Shown here: positions 1 through 6,649 of the stretch, one piece after another | Position numbering within the stretch: the first letter of the stretch is position 1 | Layout: each line of letters starts with the position of its first letter | DNA from: a virus | Direction: 5' to 3' (one strand) | Length of the DNA: 33,350 nt | Virus record (IMG/VR): IMGVR_UViG_3300036828_000438 | Coordinates: 1 to 33,350 of that record | The notes under the pieces: model-generated | Database searches by the model: none | Told to the model about the DNA's origin: nothing | Seen by the model: only the letters and a program-made list of their open reading frames with translations | Translations under genes and position numbers: made by a program

Positions 1-142
1 TCTGCTCGTTCAGCGAAGCCAGGTTCTTCGTGTTGAGCGCGGCCTCGGCCATGGCCTTGAACAGGGAACGGCCCAGCGCGACGATGAGCGTGACGGCCGC
101 GCAGACGCCCCCGATGACGACGGAGAGACTGGTCGCTGGCAT
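1..142 (-). CDS. Small membrane protein, N-terminal part (cut by window edge)
   Basis: The first 47 codons are visible, starting at ATG 142, one base after the stop of the upstream peptidase gene (TGA-C-ATG). Residues about 5-24 form one hydrophobic segment that starts right at the N-terminus. It is followed by an Ala-rich, likely helical stretch (FKAMAEAALNTKNLASLNEQ). One N-terminal membrane helix plus a helical tail, directly after cell-wall hydrolase genes, fits a holin-like or DUF2746-type phage membrane protein. This is inference from topology and neighbours only. The 3' end lies outside the window and the ribosome-binding site is weak, so translation probably depends on coupling to the upstream gene. 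Confidence 0.6.
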   Translation of the reverse strand, partial: MPATSLSVVIGGVCAAVTLIVALGRSLFKAMAEAALNTKNLASLNEQ

Positions 143-143
143 G

Positions 144-950
144 TCACAGGCTCAACGTGCGGCCGGTCAGCTGGTGGAAGTCAGCGGCCAGCGCCTGCGT
201 GTTCACGCCGGCCTGGAAGGCGGCGCTGCCCAGGTGCTCGGGCCAGATGCAGACCCAGGCTTCCTCGGCCTGGTGCTGCCAGAAGCTGTCGGTGAAGCTG
301 GTCTCCTGCGCCCAGGTGATGAACCGCTCGTCACCGCCGAGCGCGCCGGGCCGCCGAGGCCCGTACCCGCCGGTCAGCACGGAGTGCCCGCCGTCCGGCG
401 CTGCCCCCGGCACGTAATCCCATGGCTGGCTGCTGCCGAACTGCGCCATGTTGGCGTCCAGCACGTTGACCCCGGTCCACAGGTAGCCGAACACGTCCAG
501 GGCGAACTTGACCTGCGGGACGTTCTTCACGTCCACCTGGCCGAAGGCGACCGCCTTCACCCCGTCCGGTCCCCCGGTGCTGACCAGGGCCTCCAGCGCG
601 GTCTGGATGTCCATGCCGTTGTCCTCGCGGCTGCCCGGCCCGTTGGCCTGCGGGCTGCCGGCCGGGTCGAAGCCGGGGTTCTGGGTCTGGTAGAACTGCC
701 AGACCTGCGCCTGGCCCGGGTAGCTGGACGTGCCGGCGAGCACGGTGGTGACCACCCGGCGGGCGTTGGCCCAGGTGACCGACACGCAATCCGCTGCCGA
801 GTCGTTGCCCAGCATGTTCCACCCGGGGCCGGTCCTGAGCAGGTAGTCGGCCGCGTTGGGGTAGCTGTACTGGGCCTTGACGCCCAGCCACCGGCTTGCC
901 TGCATGGCCGGGGCGCGCTTGGGCTCCCGGCGTCCGTACTTCCCGGCCAC
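144..950 (-). CDS. Papain/C39-like cysteine peptidase
   Basis: About 268 residues from GTG 950. A second GTG at 956 lies closer to the GGGAGGT ribosome-binding site and is an equally good start. The protein has the layout of the papain-like peptidases often found near actinophage lysis or tail genes. There is a Cys in SAADCVSVTWANA (about residue 55), a His in a GGHSVLTGGYG motif late in the protein, and a following TWAQETSFTDSFW segment that would supply the third polar residue. No signal peptide is visible. It could cleave peptide crosslinks of host peptidoglycan or process a virion protein; the sequence does not decide which. Earlier in-frame ATG codons would run through the terminator hairpin of the upstream gene, so I rejected the longer version. 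Confidence 0.75.
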   Translation of the reverse strand: MAGKYGRREPKRAPAMQASRWLGVKAQYSYPNAADYLLRTGPGWNMLGNDSAADCVSVTWANARRVVTTVLAGTSSYPGQAQVWQFYQTQNPGFDPAGSPQANGPGSREDNGMDIQTALEALVSTGGPDGVKAVAFGQVDVKNVPQVKFALDVFGYLWTGVNVLDANMAQFGSSQPWDYVPGAAPDGGHSVLTGGYGPRRPGALGGDERFITWAQETSFTDSFWQHQAEEAWVCIWPEHLGSAAFQAGVNTQALAADFHQLTGRTLSL

Positions 951-974
951 GGGCACAGGGACCTCCCGGCAACG

Positions 975-1009
975 CCAAAGGGCGAGGCCACTGCGGCCTC
1001 GCCCTTTGG
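975..1009 (-). terminator. Strong hairpin terminator after the secreted-protein gene
   Basis: A perfect 15-bp inverted repeat (arms 975-989 and 995-1009, CCAAAGGGCGAGGCC) with a 5-nt loop lies 11 nt beyond the stop of the gene at 1021-1887. It ends just before the ribosome-binding site of the peptidase gene at 144-950. No long U tract follows, as is common in GC-rich phages. Confidence 0.8.
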
Positions 1010-1020
1010 ATCGACGGTGG

Positions 1021-1887
1021 TCAGACGACGGCGATGAAGCCCGCGTCGACCGGGTACTGCGTGAGGCCAGCGCCACCAGGGAAGCTGGTCAGCGGGCCGA
1101 CGCCGTGCTTCCACACGTCACCGGACACGCTGGGCGAGCCGTGCACGAAGACGGTCACCTCGGTGCCGCCCAGGCCGGGCACGGACAGCGGGATGACGAA
1201 GTCGAACTCAGCATTGCGCAGGCCAGGGCGGACCCTGGCGTCCTGGACCGGGGCCACGTAGTGCAGCACCGACTGGAAGGTGCCCGCAGGCAGCGTCCAG
1301 GTCAGGTTCTGCGCGGGGCTGGTGTTGGACACGGCGGTGCCGGTCGCGGAGCCGTCACTGGCAACGGTGCCGGTGCCGTTCACGACGTAGCCCGGGTTGC
1401 CGGTGACGTAGGTGATGGTGAACGAGACACGGCTGCCCCGGACATCACCGGTGATGTTCCAGGCGTCCTGCGCCGGGCCGGAAGCCGGGTACTGCCCGGT
1501 GCCGGTGAACCGCAGGTGCGTCGGGGACACGCCGGTCAGGGTCAGGCCCGCGCCGTTCAGCGTGTGCGCGTACGGCGTGCCCTGGAAGAGGAACGTCAGC
1601 GCGTCAGGCTTGGCGACAGGAGCCCACACACGGGACCCGGCCTCAGGGTCGCCCCAGTTGGTGTAGCTGATGTAGCCGTGGAACGGCCCGTGCTGCCGGA
1701 CGAAGAACTGCGCGTTCTGGAGCGGGCTGCCCAGCTCCACGGACCCGTCCGCGATCCTCGGATCGAAGTGACGGACCTGCGAAGACAGAACAGCCGCGCT
1801 GGCCGGCCCGCTCGACGCGAGCACCGGAGCCGCCACGGCTGCCAAGGCACCGGCTACCAGGCCGGCCTTGAGAAGAAGATGCTTCAT
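1021..1887 (-). CDS. Secreted protein of unknown function
   Basis: 288 residues. ATG 1887 is preceded by a clear AGGGAGGG ribosome-binding site. The N-terminus is a classic Sec signal peptide: MKHLL, a hydrophobic core over residues 8-23, then Ala-rich sequence with likely cleavage near ASA|AV (about residue 32). The mature part is rich in Gly, Thr, Ser and Val with many short beta-prone segments (for example SRVSFTITYVTGNPGYVV), so a secreted beta-sandwich fold is likely. I do not recognise the family. It is monocistronic: its own promoter (TTGACA/TATACT) lies 37-70 bp upstream and a 15-bp hairpin follows the stop. That is the typical moron layout. A Sec-exported protein has no obvious role inside a virion, so a role at the host surface or in lysogenic conversion is an inference. 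Confidence 0.8.
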   Translation of the reverse strand: MKHLLLKAGLVAGALAAVAAPVLASSGPASAAVLSSQVRHFDPRIADGSVELGSPLQNAQFFVRQHGPFHGYISYTNWGDPEAGSRVWAPVAKPDALTFLFQGTPYAHTLNGAGLTLTGVSPTHLRFTGTGQYPASGPAQDAWNITGDVRGSRVSFTITYVTGNPGYVVNGTGTVASDGSATGTAVSNTSPAQNLTWTLPAGTFQSVLHYVAPVQDARVRPGLRNAEFDFVIPLSVPGLGGTEVTVFVHGSPSVSGDVWKHGVGPLTSFPGGAGLTQYPVDAGFIAVV

Positions 1888-1930
1888 ATAAACCCTCCCT
1901 TATCGGAGATTGTGGTTGCTTACCCTCGCA

Positions 1931-1958
1931 AGTATAGGCGTCCAGACGCCTTTGTCAA
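1931..1958 (-). promoter_or_regulatory. Sigma70-like promoter of the secreted-protein gene
   Basis: On the minus strand, -35 TTGACA (1953-1958) and -10 TATACT (1931-1936) are separated by 16 bp. The start would be near 1924, about 37 nt before the ATG at 1887. The -35 is a perfect consensus match and the -10 is a close one. The spacer contains the palindrome AGGCGTC-TG-GACGCCT. Confidence 0.85.
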
Positions 1959-1977
1959 ACGCCTGAACGCCTATACT
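1931..1977. repeat. Inverted repeat spanning the promoter (operator candidate)
   Basis: Arms 1931-1954 and 1956-1977 are imperfect inverted copies. Their outermost 11 bp (AGTATAGGCGT) are identical, so TATACT faces outward at both ends. AGGCGT/ACGCCT occurs four times within 40 bp. The repeat covers -10, spacer and -35 of the promoter, so a dimeric repressor bound here would block it. A GACGCC-TA sequence also sits just upstream of the -10 of the lipoprotein promoter at 7158-7186. Confidence 0.7.
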
Positions 1978-2048
1978 AGAGTGACTACCGTCACGCACAG
2001 GCTACGCGACCATTGTCACTGGTAGAACGCGCGTGCCGCCGTGCCGGT

Positions 2049-2867
2049 TTACGCGGCCTCAGCCTGCGGCAGCGCCGCGATGGCCATGTCCTCCGCGACC
2101 TCGTCGGGGTTGCGCACCTGATCGAAGCTGTACACGTGGATGTTGGCGTGCTTCTTGGCCAGGTCCTGGTACTGACGCAGGACCGCGTCGTGGTCCTGGC
2201 CGTAACCGAAGACGGCTACCGCCCACACCTCGTCCCAGTCCGCGCGGACGCCGATGTTGTTCTCGTCGACCTTGGAGCCCTCCATGTACTTGGCGAAGGC
2301 GTCGTGGTCCTTCAGCTCGCCGTCCGTCCAGACCGTGCGGAGCCTGATGGGCCGCTCGGCGCGCGGCTTGTCGAAGAACTCGCCGGGCTCTCGCTTGGTG
2401 CCGAAGAAGTGCTGATCGCCGGCCCGGATGGCCTCCATGATCTTGGTGCCGCCCTGCGGCAGGCCGTTGACGAAGTAATTCCGCTCGAACGCGCCCATCT
2501 TCTCCTCGAAGTTGGCGCTGTTCAGGTCCCCGTCGTCGTCTCCCTCACCGATGGGCAGGAACTGGTGGTTGAACGGGTAGAAGTAGACGCCGCCCTTGTC
2601 GTCGTCCCCCTCGGCCTGCTCCTTGGCGGCCTCGGTGTCCAGCTGCTCGAACGGCACGATGAAGCCCCGGATGGCCCCCTTCATGACCGTGTAGCGACTG
2701 GGCTGGCTGCCCTCGGGCGGGGCCACTTCCCAGCCGGTGGACTGGGACATGTCCCAGTAGCCCTCGGGCTCGGAGCCGCGCGCCACGGTGATGAGCGGGA
2801 CAATCTCCTCGCGGGGGGTGCGCTTGGGGCCTCCAGTAGTGGCTTCCGTGCGCTCGATGACCTTCAT
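2049..2867 (-). CDS. VWA (von Willebrand A) domain protein
   Basis: 272 residues from ATG 2867, with AAGGGAG five bases upstream. A VWA/MIDAS metal site can be traced: DMSQS (residues 39-43) fits DxSxS, GGTKIMEAI fits the GGT loop, and WTDGELKDHD (T181, D182) fits the TDGE-type strand end typical of VWA proteins. The last third (VAVFGYGQDHDAVLRQY... then IHVYSFDQV) matches the C-terminal beta/alpha part of bacterial VWA domains. Residues about 75-125 are an acidic insertion rich in Glu and Asp. VWA domains bind partners through the metal ion; the partner is unknown. It lies between two secreted-protein genes but lacks a signal peptide, so it should be cytoplasmic. Tandem hairpins separate it from the gene upstream. 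Confidence 0.75.
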   Translation of the reverse strand: MKVIERTEATTGGPKRTPREEIVPLITVARGSEPEGYWDMSQSTGWEVAPPEGSQPSRYTVMKGAIRGFIVPFEQLDTEAAKEQAEGDDDKGGVYFYPFNHQFLPIGEGDDDGDLNSANFEEKMGAFERNYFVNGLPQGGTKIMEAIRAGDQHFFGTKREPGEFFDKPRAERPIRLRTVWTDGELKDHDAFAKYMEGSKVDENNIGVRADWDEVWAVAVFGYGQDHDAVLRQYQDLAKKHANIHVYSFDQVRNPDEVAEDMAIAALPQAEAA

Positions 2868-2887
2868 GGTTCTCCCTTGCTGTGTGC

Positions 2888-2992
2888 GGAAGGCCGGGCA
2901 CGACCCGCGTGCCCGGCCTCCACGTCATACGGTCAGGGCGTTACATCGAAGGGCCGGGCACGGAACCCCGTGCCCGGCCCTCACGTCATACG
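2888..2992 (-). terminator. Two tandem near-identical terminator hairpins
   Basis: Hairpin 1 is 2891-2919 (12-bp stem AGGCCGGGCACG, 5-nt loop). Hairpin 2 is 2951-2980 (13-bp stem GGGCCGGGCACGG, 4-nt loop). Each is flanked by the same CACGTCATACG sequence (2921-2931 and 2982-2992), giving a duplicated unit of about 61 bp. They lie after the stop of the gene at 3011-3769 and before the VWA gene, so they should stop transcription between the two. Confidence 0.8.
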
Positions 2993-3010
2993 AGTGAGAT
3001 GGTCAGGTGG

Positions 3011-3769
3011 TCAGCCGGCGGTAGGAGCGAAGATGCTCCTGGACGGCTCGGGAACCGGCTTGTGGTGGTGACGCACCACAGCTGCCCGGCCGACTGCCTG
3101 GACGCTGACGCTGAACGCGAGAGGCTGCGGCAGGCCGCTGCCGTTGTTGAGGTCCCAGTCCGCCTGGCCCGAAGTGAGGCCGAAGGGCAGGGTGCAGTGG
3201 TTGTGCCTGGTCGGGAAGCTGAACAGCGCCTCCAGGTCGTAGAACCCGTTGCCGGTGGCCCCGGCGAACACGCCGAAGCCCTGGTGGATCGACCAGGGCA
3301 GGTCCGCCTGGCTGACCGTGATGGAGCAGGTCACGCGGTCAATGACCGAACCGGCCAGCGGCTCATGGTTGATGCGGACGCCACTGGCATTGTCGGAGGT
3401 GTCGAAGAAGTCCACGCGCGGGTTGCTCGTGGGCCTGTCAACCCCGCCGACGATGGAGATGGGACCGGTGCCGAGCACCCAGCCGTTCGGCAGGAGGTTG
3501 TTCTCCAGCAGGTCGAACTCCTGCTGACGGAGGAACGGGGTCACGACGGGCGGCGGGGTGGTGACGGTAGGAGTGGGCTCGGGCGGCTTGGTCGTCTTGC
3601 AGTCGCCGCCGTATGGCTGGAGCGGCTGGACCGTGGGCTCGCAGCTGGGCGTCGGGTGACCGCCCGGCGTCTGGCCGGCGAACGCCGACGAGGCCGTGAG
3701 CCCGAGGGTCAGCAGGCCAGCTGCGGCTACTGCCGTCGCGCCAGCTGCTGCGTACCGAAATCGGGACAT
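3011..3769 (-). CDS. Secreted protein of unknown function with Pro/Thr linker
   Basis: 252 residues from ATG 3769, ribosome-binding site GGAAGGAAG. The signal peptide is clear: MSRFRY, a hydrophobic stretch over residues 8-25, and likely cleavage after SAFA (about residue 31). A Pro/Thr-rich linker follows at about residues 36-78 (TKPPEPTPTVTTPPP), as in secreted or wall-associated proteins. The rest is beta-rich and holds a few Cys residues that could form disulfides (SCEP, GDCK, VTCSI, NHCTL). I do not recognise the family. It has its own promoter (3888-3915), a leader stem-loop next to the ribosome-binding site, and tandem terminators, so it is an independent moron-type unit. A host-surface role is inference. 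Confidence 0.78.
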   Translation of the reverse strand: MSRFRYAAAGATAVAAAGLLTLGLTASSAFAGQTPGGHPTPSCEPTVQPLQPYGGDCKTTKPPEPTPTVTTPPPVVTPFLRQQEFDLLENNLLPNGWVLGTGPISIVGGVDRPTSNPRVDFFDTSDNASGVRINHEPLAGSVIDRVTCSITVSQADLPWSIHQGFGVFAGATGNGFYDLEALFSFPTRHNHCTLPFGLTSGQADWDLNNGSGLPQPLAFSVSVQAVGRAAVVRHHHKPVPEPSRSIFAPTAG

Positions 3770-3780
3770 GTTCTTCCTTC

Positions 3781-3832
3781 CCTAGGTGGAAGTCGCCAGG
3801 GGAGGACACGCAGGTCAGTACAGCCACCTAGG
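3781..3832 (-). promoter_or_regulatory. Leader stem-loop beside the ribosome-binding site
   Basis: A perfect 9-bp inverted repeat, CCTAGGTGG (3781-3789) and CCACCTAGG (3824-3832), encloses 34 nt. Its 3' arm in the RNA ends directly before the GGAAGGAAG ribosome-binding site of the gene at 3011-3769. A second small hairpin (CCGGGC/GCCCGG, 3854-3871) lies upstream in the same leader. Together they could control translation or stabilise the message. Confidence 0.5.
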
Positions 3833-3887
3833 CCCGCCCCTAGCTGTCGGAAACCGGGCCTCTCTGCCCGGCCGCATGGTGCATGAC

Positions 3888-3915
3888 CTTATACACAGCT
3901 GACTCACAGGTTCAA
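3888..3915 (-). promoter_or_regulatory. Sigma70-like promoter of the Pro/Thr-linker secreted protein
   Basis: Minus-strand TTGAAC (3910-3915) and TATAAG (3888-3893) are separated by 16 bp. The expected start is near 3881, giving a leader of about 110 nt before ATG 3769. Confidence 0.7.
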
Positions 3916-3938
3916 CAGAAACGCGCATACTGACACGA

Positions 3939-4013
3939 GTATCCCGCCCCGGCTTGGATCACTAAGGAGCCTGACCTGCGGCCAAGCAGCCCTTCCCAGC
4001 CGGGGCGGGATAC
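3939..4013 (-). terminator. Long-loop 16-bp inverted repeat after the NlpC/P60 gene
   Basis: GTATCCCGCCCCGGCT (3939-3954) is the exact reverse complement of 3998-4013, with 43 nt between. It starts 12 nt past the stop of the peptidase gene at 4026-4499 and lies upstream of the next promoter. It is probably the terminator of the lysis operon. The unusually large loop is odd for a terminator and could itself be a structured or regulatory element. Confidence 0.6.
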
Positions 4014-4025
4014 ATCACGATACGG

Positions 4026-4499
4026 TCACCCCACCTCGAACGCCATGGTCGGCTGCCAGCTCCCTGGCCACCACCTGATCCAGCCCACCGTGGTACCGGA
4101 GTCATGAGCGCCGAAGCTCATGTCATGGAAGACAGTGGCGAACTCGACGTGGCCGCTGCCGTAGAACAGGATGTCCCCTCTCCTAATATCGGACAACGGC
4201 ACCCTTATCAGGTGCGGGTCACCCAGCATGGCGTAGGTGCTGTGCGGCAGGGAGATGCCGACGTGCCGGAACGCAGCCATGACCAGCCCGGAGCAGTCGT
4301 AGGCGTACGGCCCGGCCGCCCCGAAGGAGTAGGGCTTGCCTGCCTGGCTCTCGGCCCAGTTCAGCGCGGCGTTGTCCAGGTTGCTGATCTGGGCCTGGGT
4401 GCGTGCGGACTGCGCCGTGGCGGCGAGCGCAGCCCGCACGGGCAGGAGCGCGAGCATGACGAGTAGCGCCGTGGTCAGCACGGCGCGGCTGGCGCGCAC
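4026..4499 (-). CDS. Exported NlpC/P60 peptidoglycan endopeptidase
   Basis: 157 residues from GTG 4499, three bases after the stop of the LysM/transglycosylase gene, so the two are co-translated. Residues 1-27 are a signal peptide (MRASR, hydrophobic core, ALAA). The rest is one NlpC/P60 domain: catalytic Cys69 in AYDCSGLV, the RRGDILFY strand (about 106-113), and His117 in GSGHVEFA. A further His (132) is in AHDSGT. Such enzymes cut the stem peptide of peptidoglycan, usually between D-Glu and the diamino acid. Pairing with a glycan-cutting enzyme suggests a two-enzyme lysis or wall-remodelling module. Export by a host Sec signal, instead of release through a holin, is notable. Confidence 0.88.
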   Translation of the reverse strand: MRASRAVLTTALLVMLALLPVRAALAATAQSARTQAQISNLDNAALNWAESQAGKPYSFGAAGPYAYDCSGLVMAAFRHVGISLPHSTYAMLGDPHLIRVPLSDIRRGDILFYGSGHVEFATVFHDMSFGAHDSGTTVGWIRWWPGSWQPTMAFEVG

Positions 4500-4502
4500 G
4501 CC

Positions 4503-5390
4503 TCAGCACCCATCATAAGGCGACCAGTTGGACTGGCCGCCCTGGGCCATGGCGTTGCCGAACACCCTGTTCTGCTCGGACACGCTGGCGTGCCCGAACG
4601 TCGAGGCGCTCCCGCCGTATGCCTGCCAGGTACCGCTGCTGAACTGGTAGAGGCCGTAGTGCCCGCTGCCGTTCATCACCTGGCTGTTGCCGCCGGACTC
4701 CCGGGCGATGACGCATGCCTGGAAGCCCGAGTAGTTGCTCGGGGAGCTGTTGCCGTAACTGCCGCTGCTGCTGTAGCTGCGATGGGAGCGAGCACCGCTG
4801 TAGACACGGCGGGTCGCAGACTGATAACCCGGGTTACCACCACCGCCCTGGCCCGGCGGATGGCTCAGGTCGAACCCGTCGCCGTCGCCGTCACCCCAGC
4901 AGTCCGGTTTGCAGAACGCTCCGCCATGGCCGTCGCTCGGATCGCCGCCGCTGGCGTAGCTCGCCGTGCGGGCATGACGCGGGGCCGGCGGGTCGTAGCC
5001 GCCGCCCGCGCTGGTGCAGGCGATGGTGACCGTCAGGCCGACCGGCACCATGTTCGGATTCTGGATGCCCCCGGTGGCGTGCCAGATGCCGGGCCAGTCG
5101 GCGGGCGTGCCGCAGAACATCACGGACACCCTGGACAGGTAATCACCACGTCGCAGGGTGTATGTGCGAGCTTGTGCGGCGCGATAGTGTGCGTGCGGGG
5201 CAGCCTGCATAGTCACGCTGTCGTGAGCCATAACCCTGGCAGGTACCGGGCTCTCGGCAGCAGCCGCATGCGCTAGAGGGACACCCACAGAACCAACTGT
5301 GAGCGCGCCGGCCAGCGTGGCGGGTGGAGCGGCTTTGCGGGCTGCCCGTCTTATGCGGACAGCCGTGGTATCTCGGCGGTGCCTTCCCAC
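4503..5390 (-). CDS. Exported LysM + Rpf/SLT-type transglycosylase
   Basis: 295 residues. GTG 5390 follows a perfect AGGAGG at 4-nt spacing. The N-terminus is a long actinobacterial signal sequence (twin Arg/Lys region to about 19, hydrophobic stretch 22-45, Ala-rich cleavage). Residues about 75-125 form a LysM carbohydrate-binding motif (TYTLRRGDYLSRVS... NPNMVPVGLTVTI). The C-terminal 75 residues match the resuscitation-promoting-factor/SLT fold: IARESGGNSQV with Glu231 as probable catalytic acid, then GHYGLYQFSSGTWQAYGG. Between them lies a low-complexity Gly/Ser/Tyr linker that contains CWGDGDGDGFDLSH, a calcium-loop-like DGDGDG motif. The enzyme should cleave the glycan strand. A complex leader RNA (5442-5561) precedes it, and the NlpC/P60 gene follows. 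Confidence 0.88.
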   Translation of the reverse strand: MGRHRRDTTAVRIRRAARKAAPPATLAGALTVGSVGVPLAHAAAAESPVPARVMAHDSVTMQAAPHAHYRAAQARTYTLRRGDYLSRVSVMFCGTPADWPGIWHATGGIQNPNMVPVGLTVTIACTSAGGGYDPPAPRHARTASYASGGDPSDGHGGAFCKPDCWGDGDGDGFDLSHPPGQGGGGNPGYQSATRRVYSGARSHRSYSSSGSYGNSSPSNYSGFQACVIARESGGNSQVMNGSGHYGLYQFSSGTWQAYGGSASTFGHASVSEQNRVFGNAMAQGGQSNWSPYDGC

Positions 5391-5441
5391 TGGACCTCCT
5401 CGGCCCGGGTACTAGGCGGCCTGTCCGAACGCATTAGGCAG

Positions 5442-5561
5442 CCTCCCCCGGGCGCAGTGAAGCGCCGCCCGGGAGGGGCGGCGTTACGAACTGGTGACGA
5501 AATCACCACGAGACAGGAGAATAGACCTCGCCATCCTTGGTTGTAGAGCCTTTCACCAGTT
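5442..5561 (-). promoter_or_regulatory. Leader with mutually exclusive hairpins before the lysin gene
   Basis: The 5' leader of the LysM/transglycosylase gene can fold in competing ways. The RNA segment from 5489-5497 can pair over 9 bp with 5553-5561 (AACTGGTGA/TCACCAGTT) or over 6 bp with 5503-5508. Segment 5463-5470 pairs with 5476-5483 (8 bp, CGCCGCCC/GGGCGGCG), but 5466-5476 can instead pair with 5442-5454 (CCTCC-CGGGCG type, with a 2-nt bulge). Switchable pairs of this kind are typical of attenuators and riboswitches. I see no match to the ydaO (c-di-AMP) core that precedes many rpf genes. Confidence 0.5.
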
Positions 5562-5580
5562 AAATCAGCGATCAGACATG

Positions 5581-5610
5581 ATGAAGGGCTCGCCGTGGCG
5601 AGCCCTTCAT
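5581..5610 (-). terminator. Terminator after the polytopic membrane protein gene
   Basis: Perfect 14-bp inverted repeat ATGAAGGGCTCGCC (5581-5594) with a 2-nt loop and the second arm at 5597-5610. It begins 13 nt past the stop at 5624. It separates the lipoprotein/membrane operon from the lysin leader. Confidence 0.85.
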
Positions 5611-5623
5611 CCGAGTGTGGCTG

Positions 5624-6649
5624 CTACCAGGGCAGCCAGAACCCGTGGGTGATGCCGTACTTGCGCAGGTACACGCCCCACAGCCCGATGACCAGGCCGA
5701 CCACCAGGAGGGCAGCGAGCACCCACCTGGACCAGCTGCTGTACTCCCGCACCTTGGCGTGCGCGGCCAGCAGCCTGCCGTACAGGTGACGGTAGGCCAC
5801 CGGGTACCACAGCGACGGGTCGGCCCGGCGCATGGCGGTCAGCTTGTTCCTGGCCTCGTCCTGGGTCAGCTGGTCGGCGTGGTAGCGCACCAGGATTCTG
5901 TCAGCCACGTAGCCGATGGCCAGCCGCTTGCCGATGAAGTACCGCTGGATGTCGGCCCCGGCCTTGATAGCGGGACGGTGACCGGCGAACCGGCCCCCCG
6001 CCAGCCCGATGATGACCGGCACCCACCAGGACGTGGGCTCAAGCCACGGACTGTGATAGCCCCGCGAGTGCGCCAGCGCGATGCCGCCGAAGATGACCGC
6101 CGCCGCGATGGCCTCGCCGGGGATGGCAGTCAGCAGCATGGACGGCAGCAGCAGCGCGTACTGCGCCACCGACGTGTCCGCGCGCCTGGGCTGGCCCTTG
6201 CGCGAGCCGTGCTTCACGTCGAACCGCCCCTGGTAGACCGAGGGGATGTGCAGCCTGACGAACAGCCGGTCCAGCCATGGCGTCTTGTCCTTTTCCTTGC
6301 TGGCCAGCAGGGTGATGACCATGGCCACGAACGCATACGCCGCGATGGCCTCGGGCGCGTCCCGCATGAAGATGTGCCGGGCCAGGTTGTAGTTGTCGAA
6401 CAGCCAGTTGCCGACGCCGGGGATGGCCCTGAAATGCCACAGCAGGTTCAGGTTATCCCAGGTGTACTTGAAGGACTTGCCGAACCAGTGCGCCTGGAAG
6501 ACCAGGACGTAGACGCCGGACCAGAACCCGACCGCCCACTGCCCCACGATGATGGAGTAGACGACCGACTGGATTTTGTCCCACAGCGGGATTTTCTGCG
6601 CCAGCTGCTCGGCCCCGCTCTGCGGGACCTTGATGGCCGGGGCGCTCAC
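5624..6649 (-). CDS. Polytopic membrane protein of unknown function
   Basis: 341 residues. The GTG start (6649) overlaps the stop of the lipoprotein gene as GTGA. Five or six membrane segments can be seen: about 27-52, 102-117, 165-198 (long enough for one or two), 208-223 and 307-329. A charged loop lies at about 118-160 (KEKDKTPWLDRL... KHGSRKGQPRRAD) and another before the last helix. I do not recognise the family. It is translationally coupled to a lipoprotein and ends at a strong terminator, so the two probably work together at the membrane. Candidate roles are superinfection exclusion or a holin-related function; both are guesses from location only. Confidence 0.75.
   Translation of the reverse strand: MSAPAIKVPQSGAEQLAQKIPLWDKIQSVVYSIIVGQWAVGFWSGVYVLVFQAHWFGKSFKYTWDNLNLLWHFRAIPGVGNWLFDNYNLARHIFMRDAPEAIAAYAFVAMVITLLASKEKDKTPWLDRLFVRLHIPSVYQGRFDVKHGSRKGQPRRADTSVAQYALLLPSMLLTAIPGEAIAAAVIFGGIALAHSRGYHSPWLEPTSWWVPVIIGLAGGRFAGHRPAIKAGADIQRYFIGKRLAIGYVADRILVRYHADQLTQDEARNKLTAMRRADPSLWYPVAYRHLYGRLLAAHAKVREYSSWSRWVLAALLVVGLVIGLWGVYLRKYGITHGFWLPW

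Noticed and set aside
30-1037. Long plus-strand reading frames, including those opposite the giant gene (for example 21896-23911)
   Set aside because: They lie antisense to well-supported genes, have biased Arg/Gly/Val/Pro composition typical of GC-rich shadow frames, and show no domains or ribosome-binding sites. Plus-strand frames throughout the window behave the same way.
1931-1977. Divergent promoter firing to the plus strand
   Set aside because: TATACT occurs on both strands, but the plus-strand -35 candidate has only 14-bp spacing and no gene follows on that strand.
5391-5623. ydaO-type c-di-AMP riboswitch before the Rpf-like gene
   Set aside because: The conserved purine-rich core elements that I know from this class are not present, although the gene type would fit.
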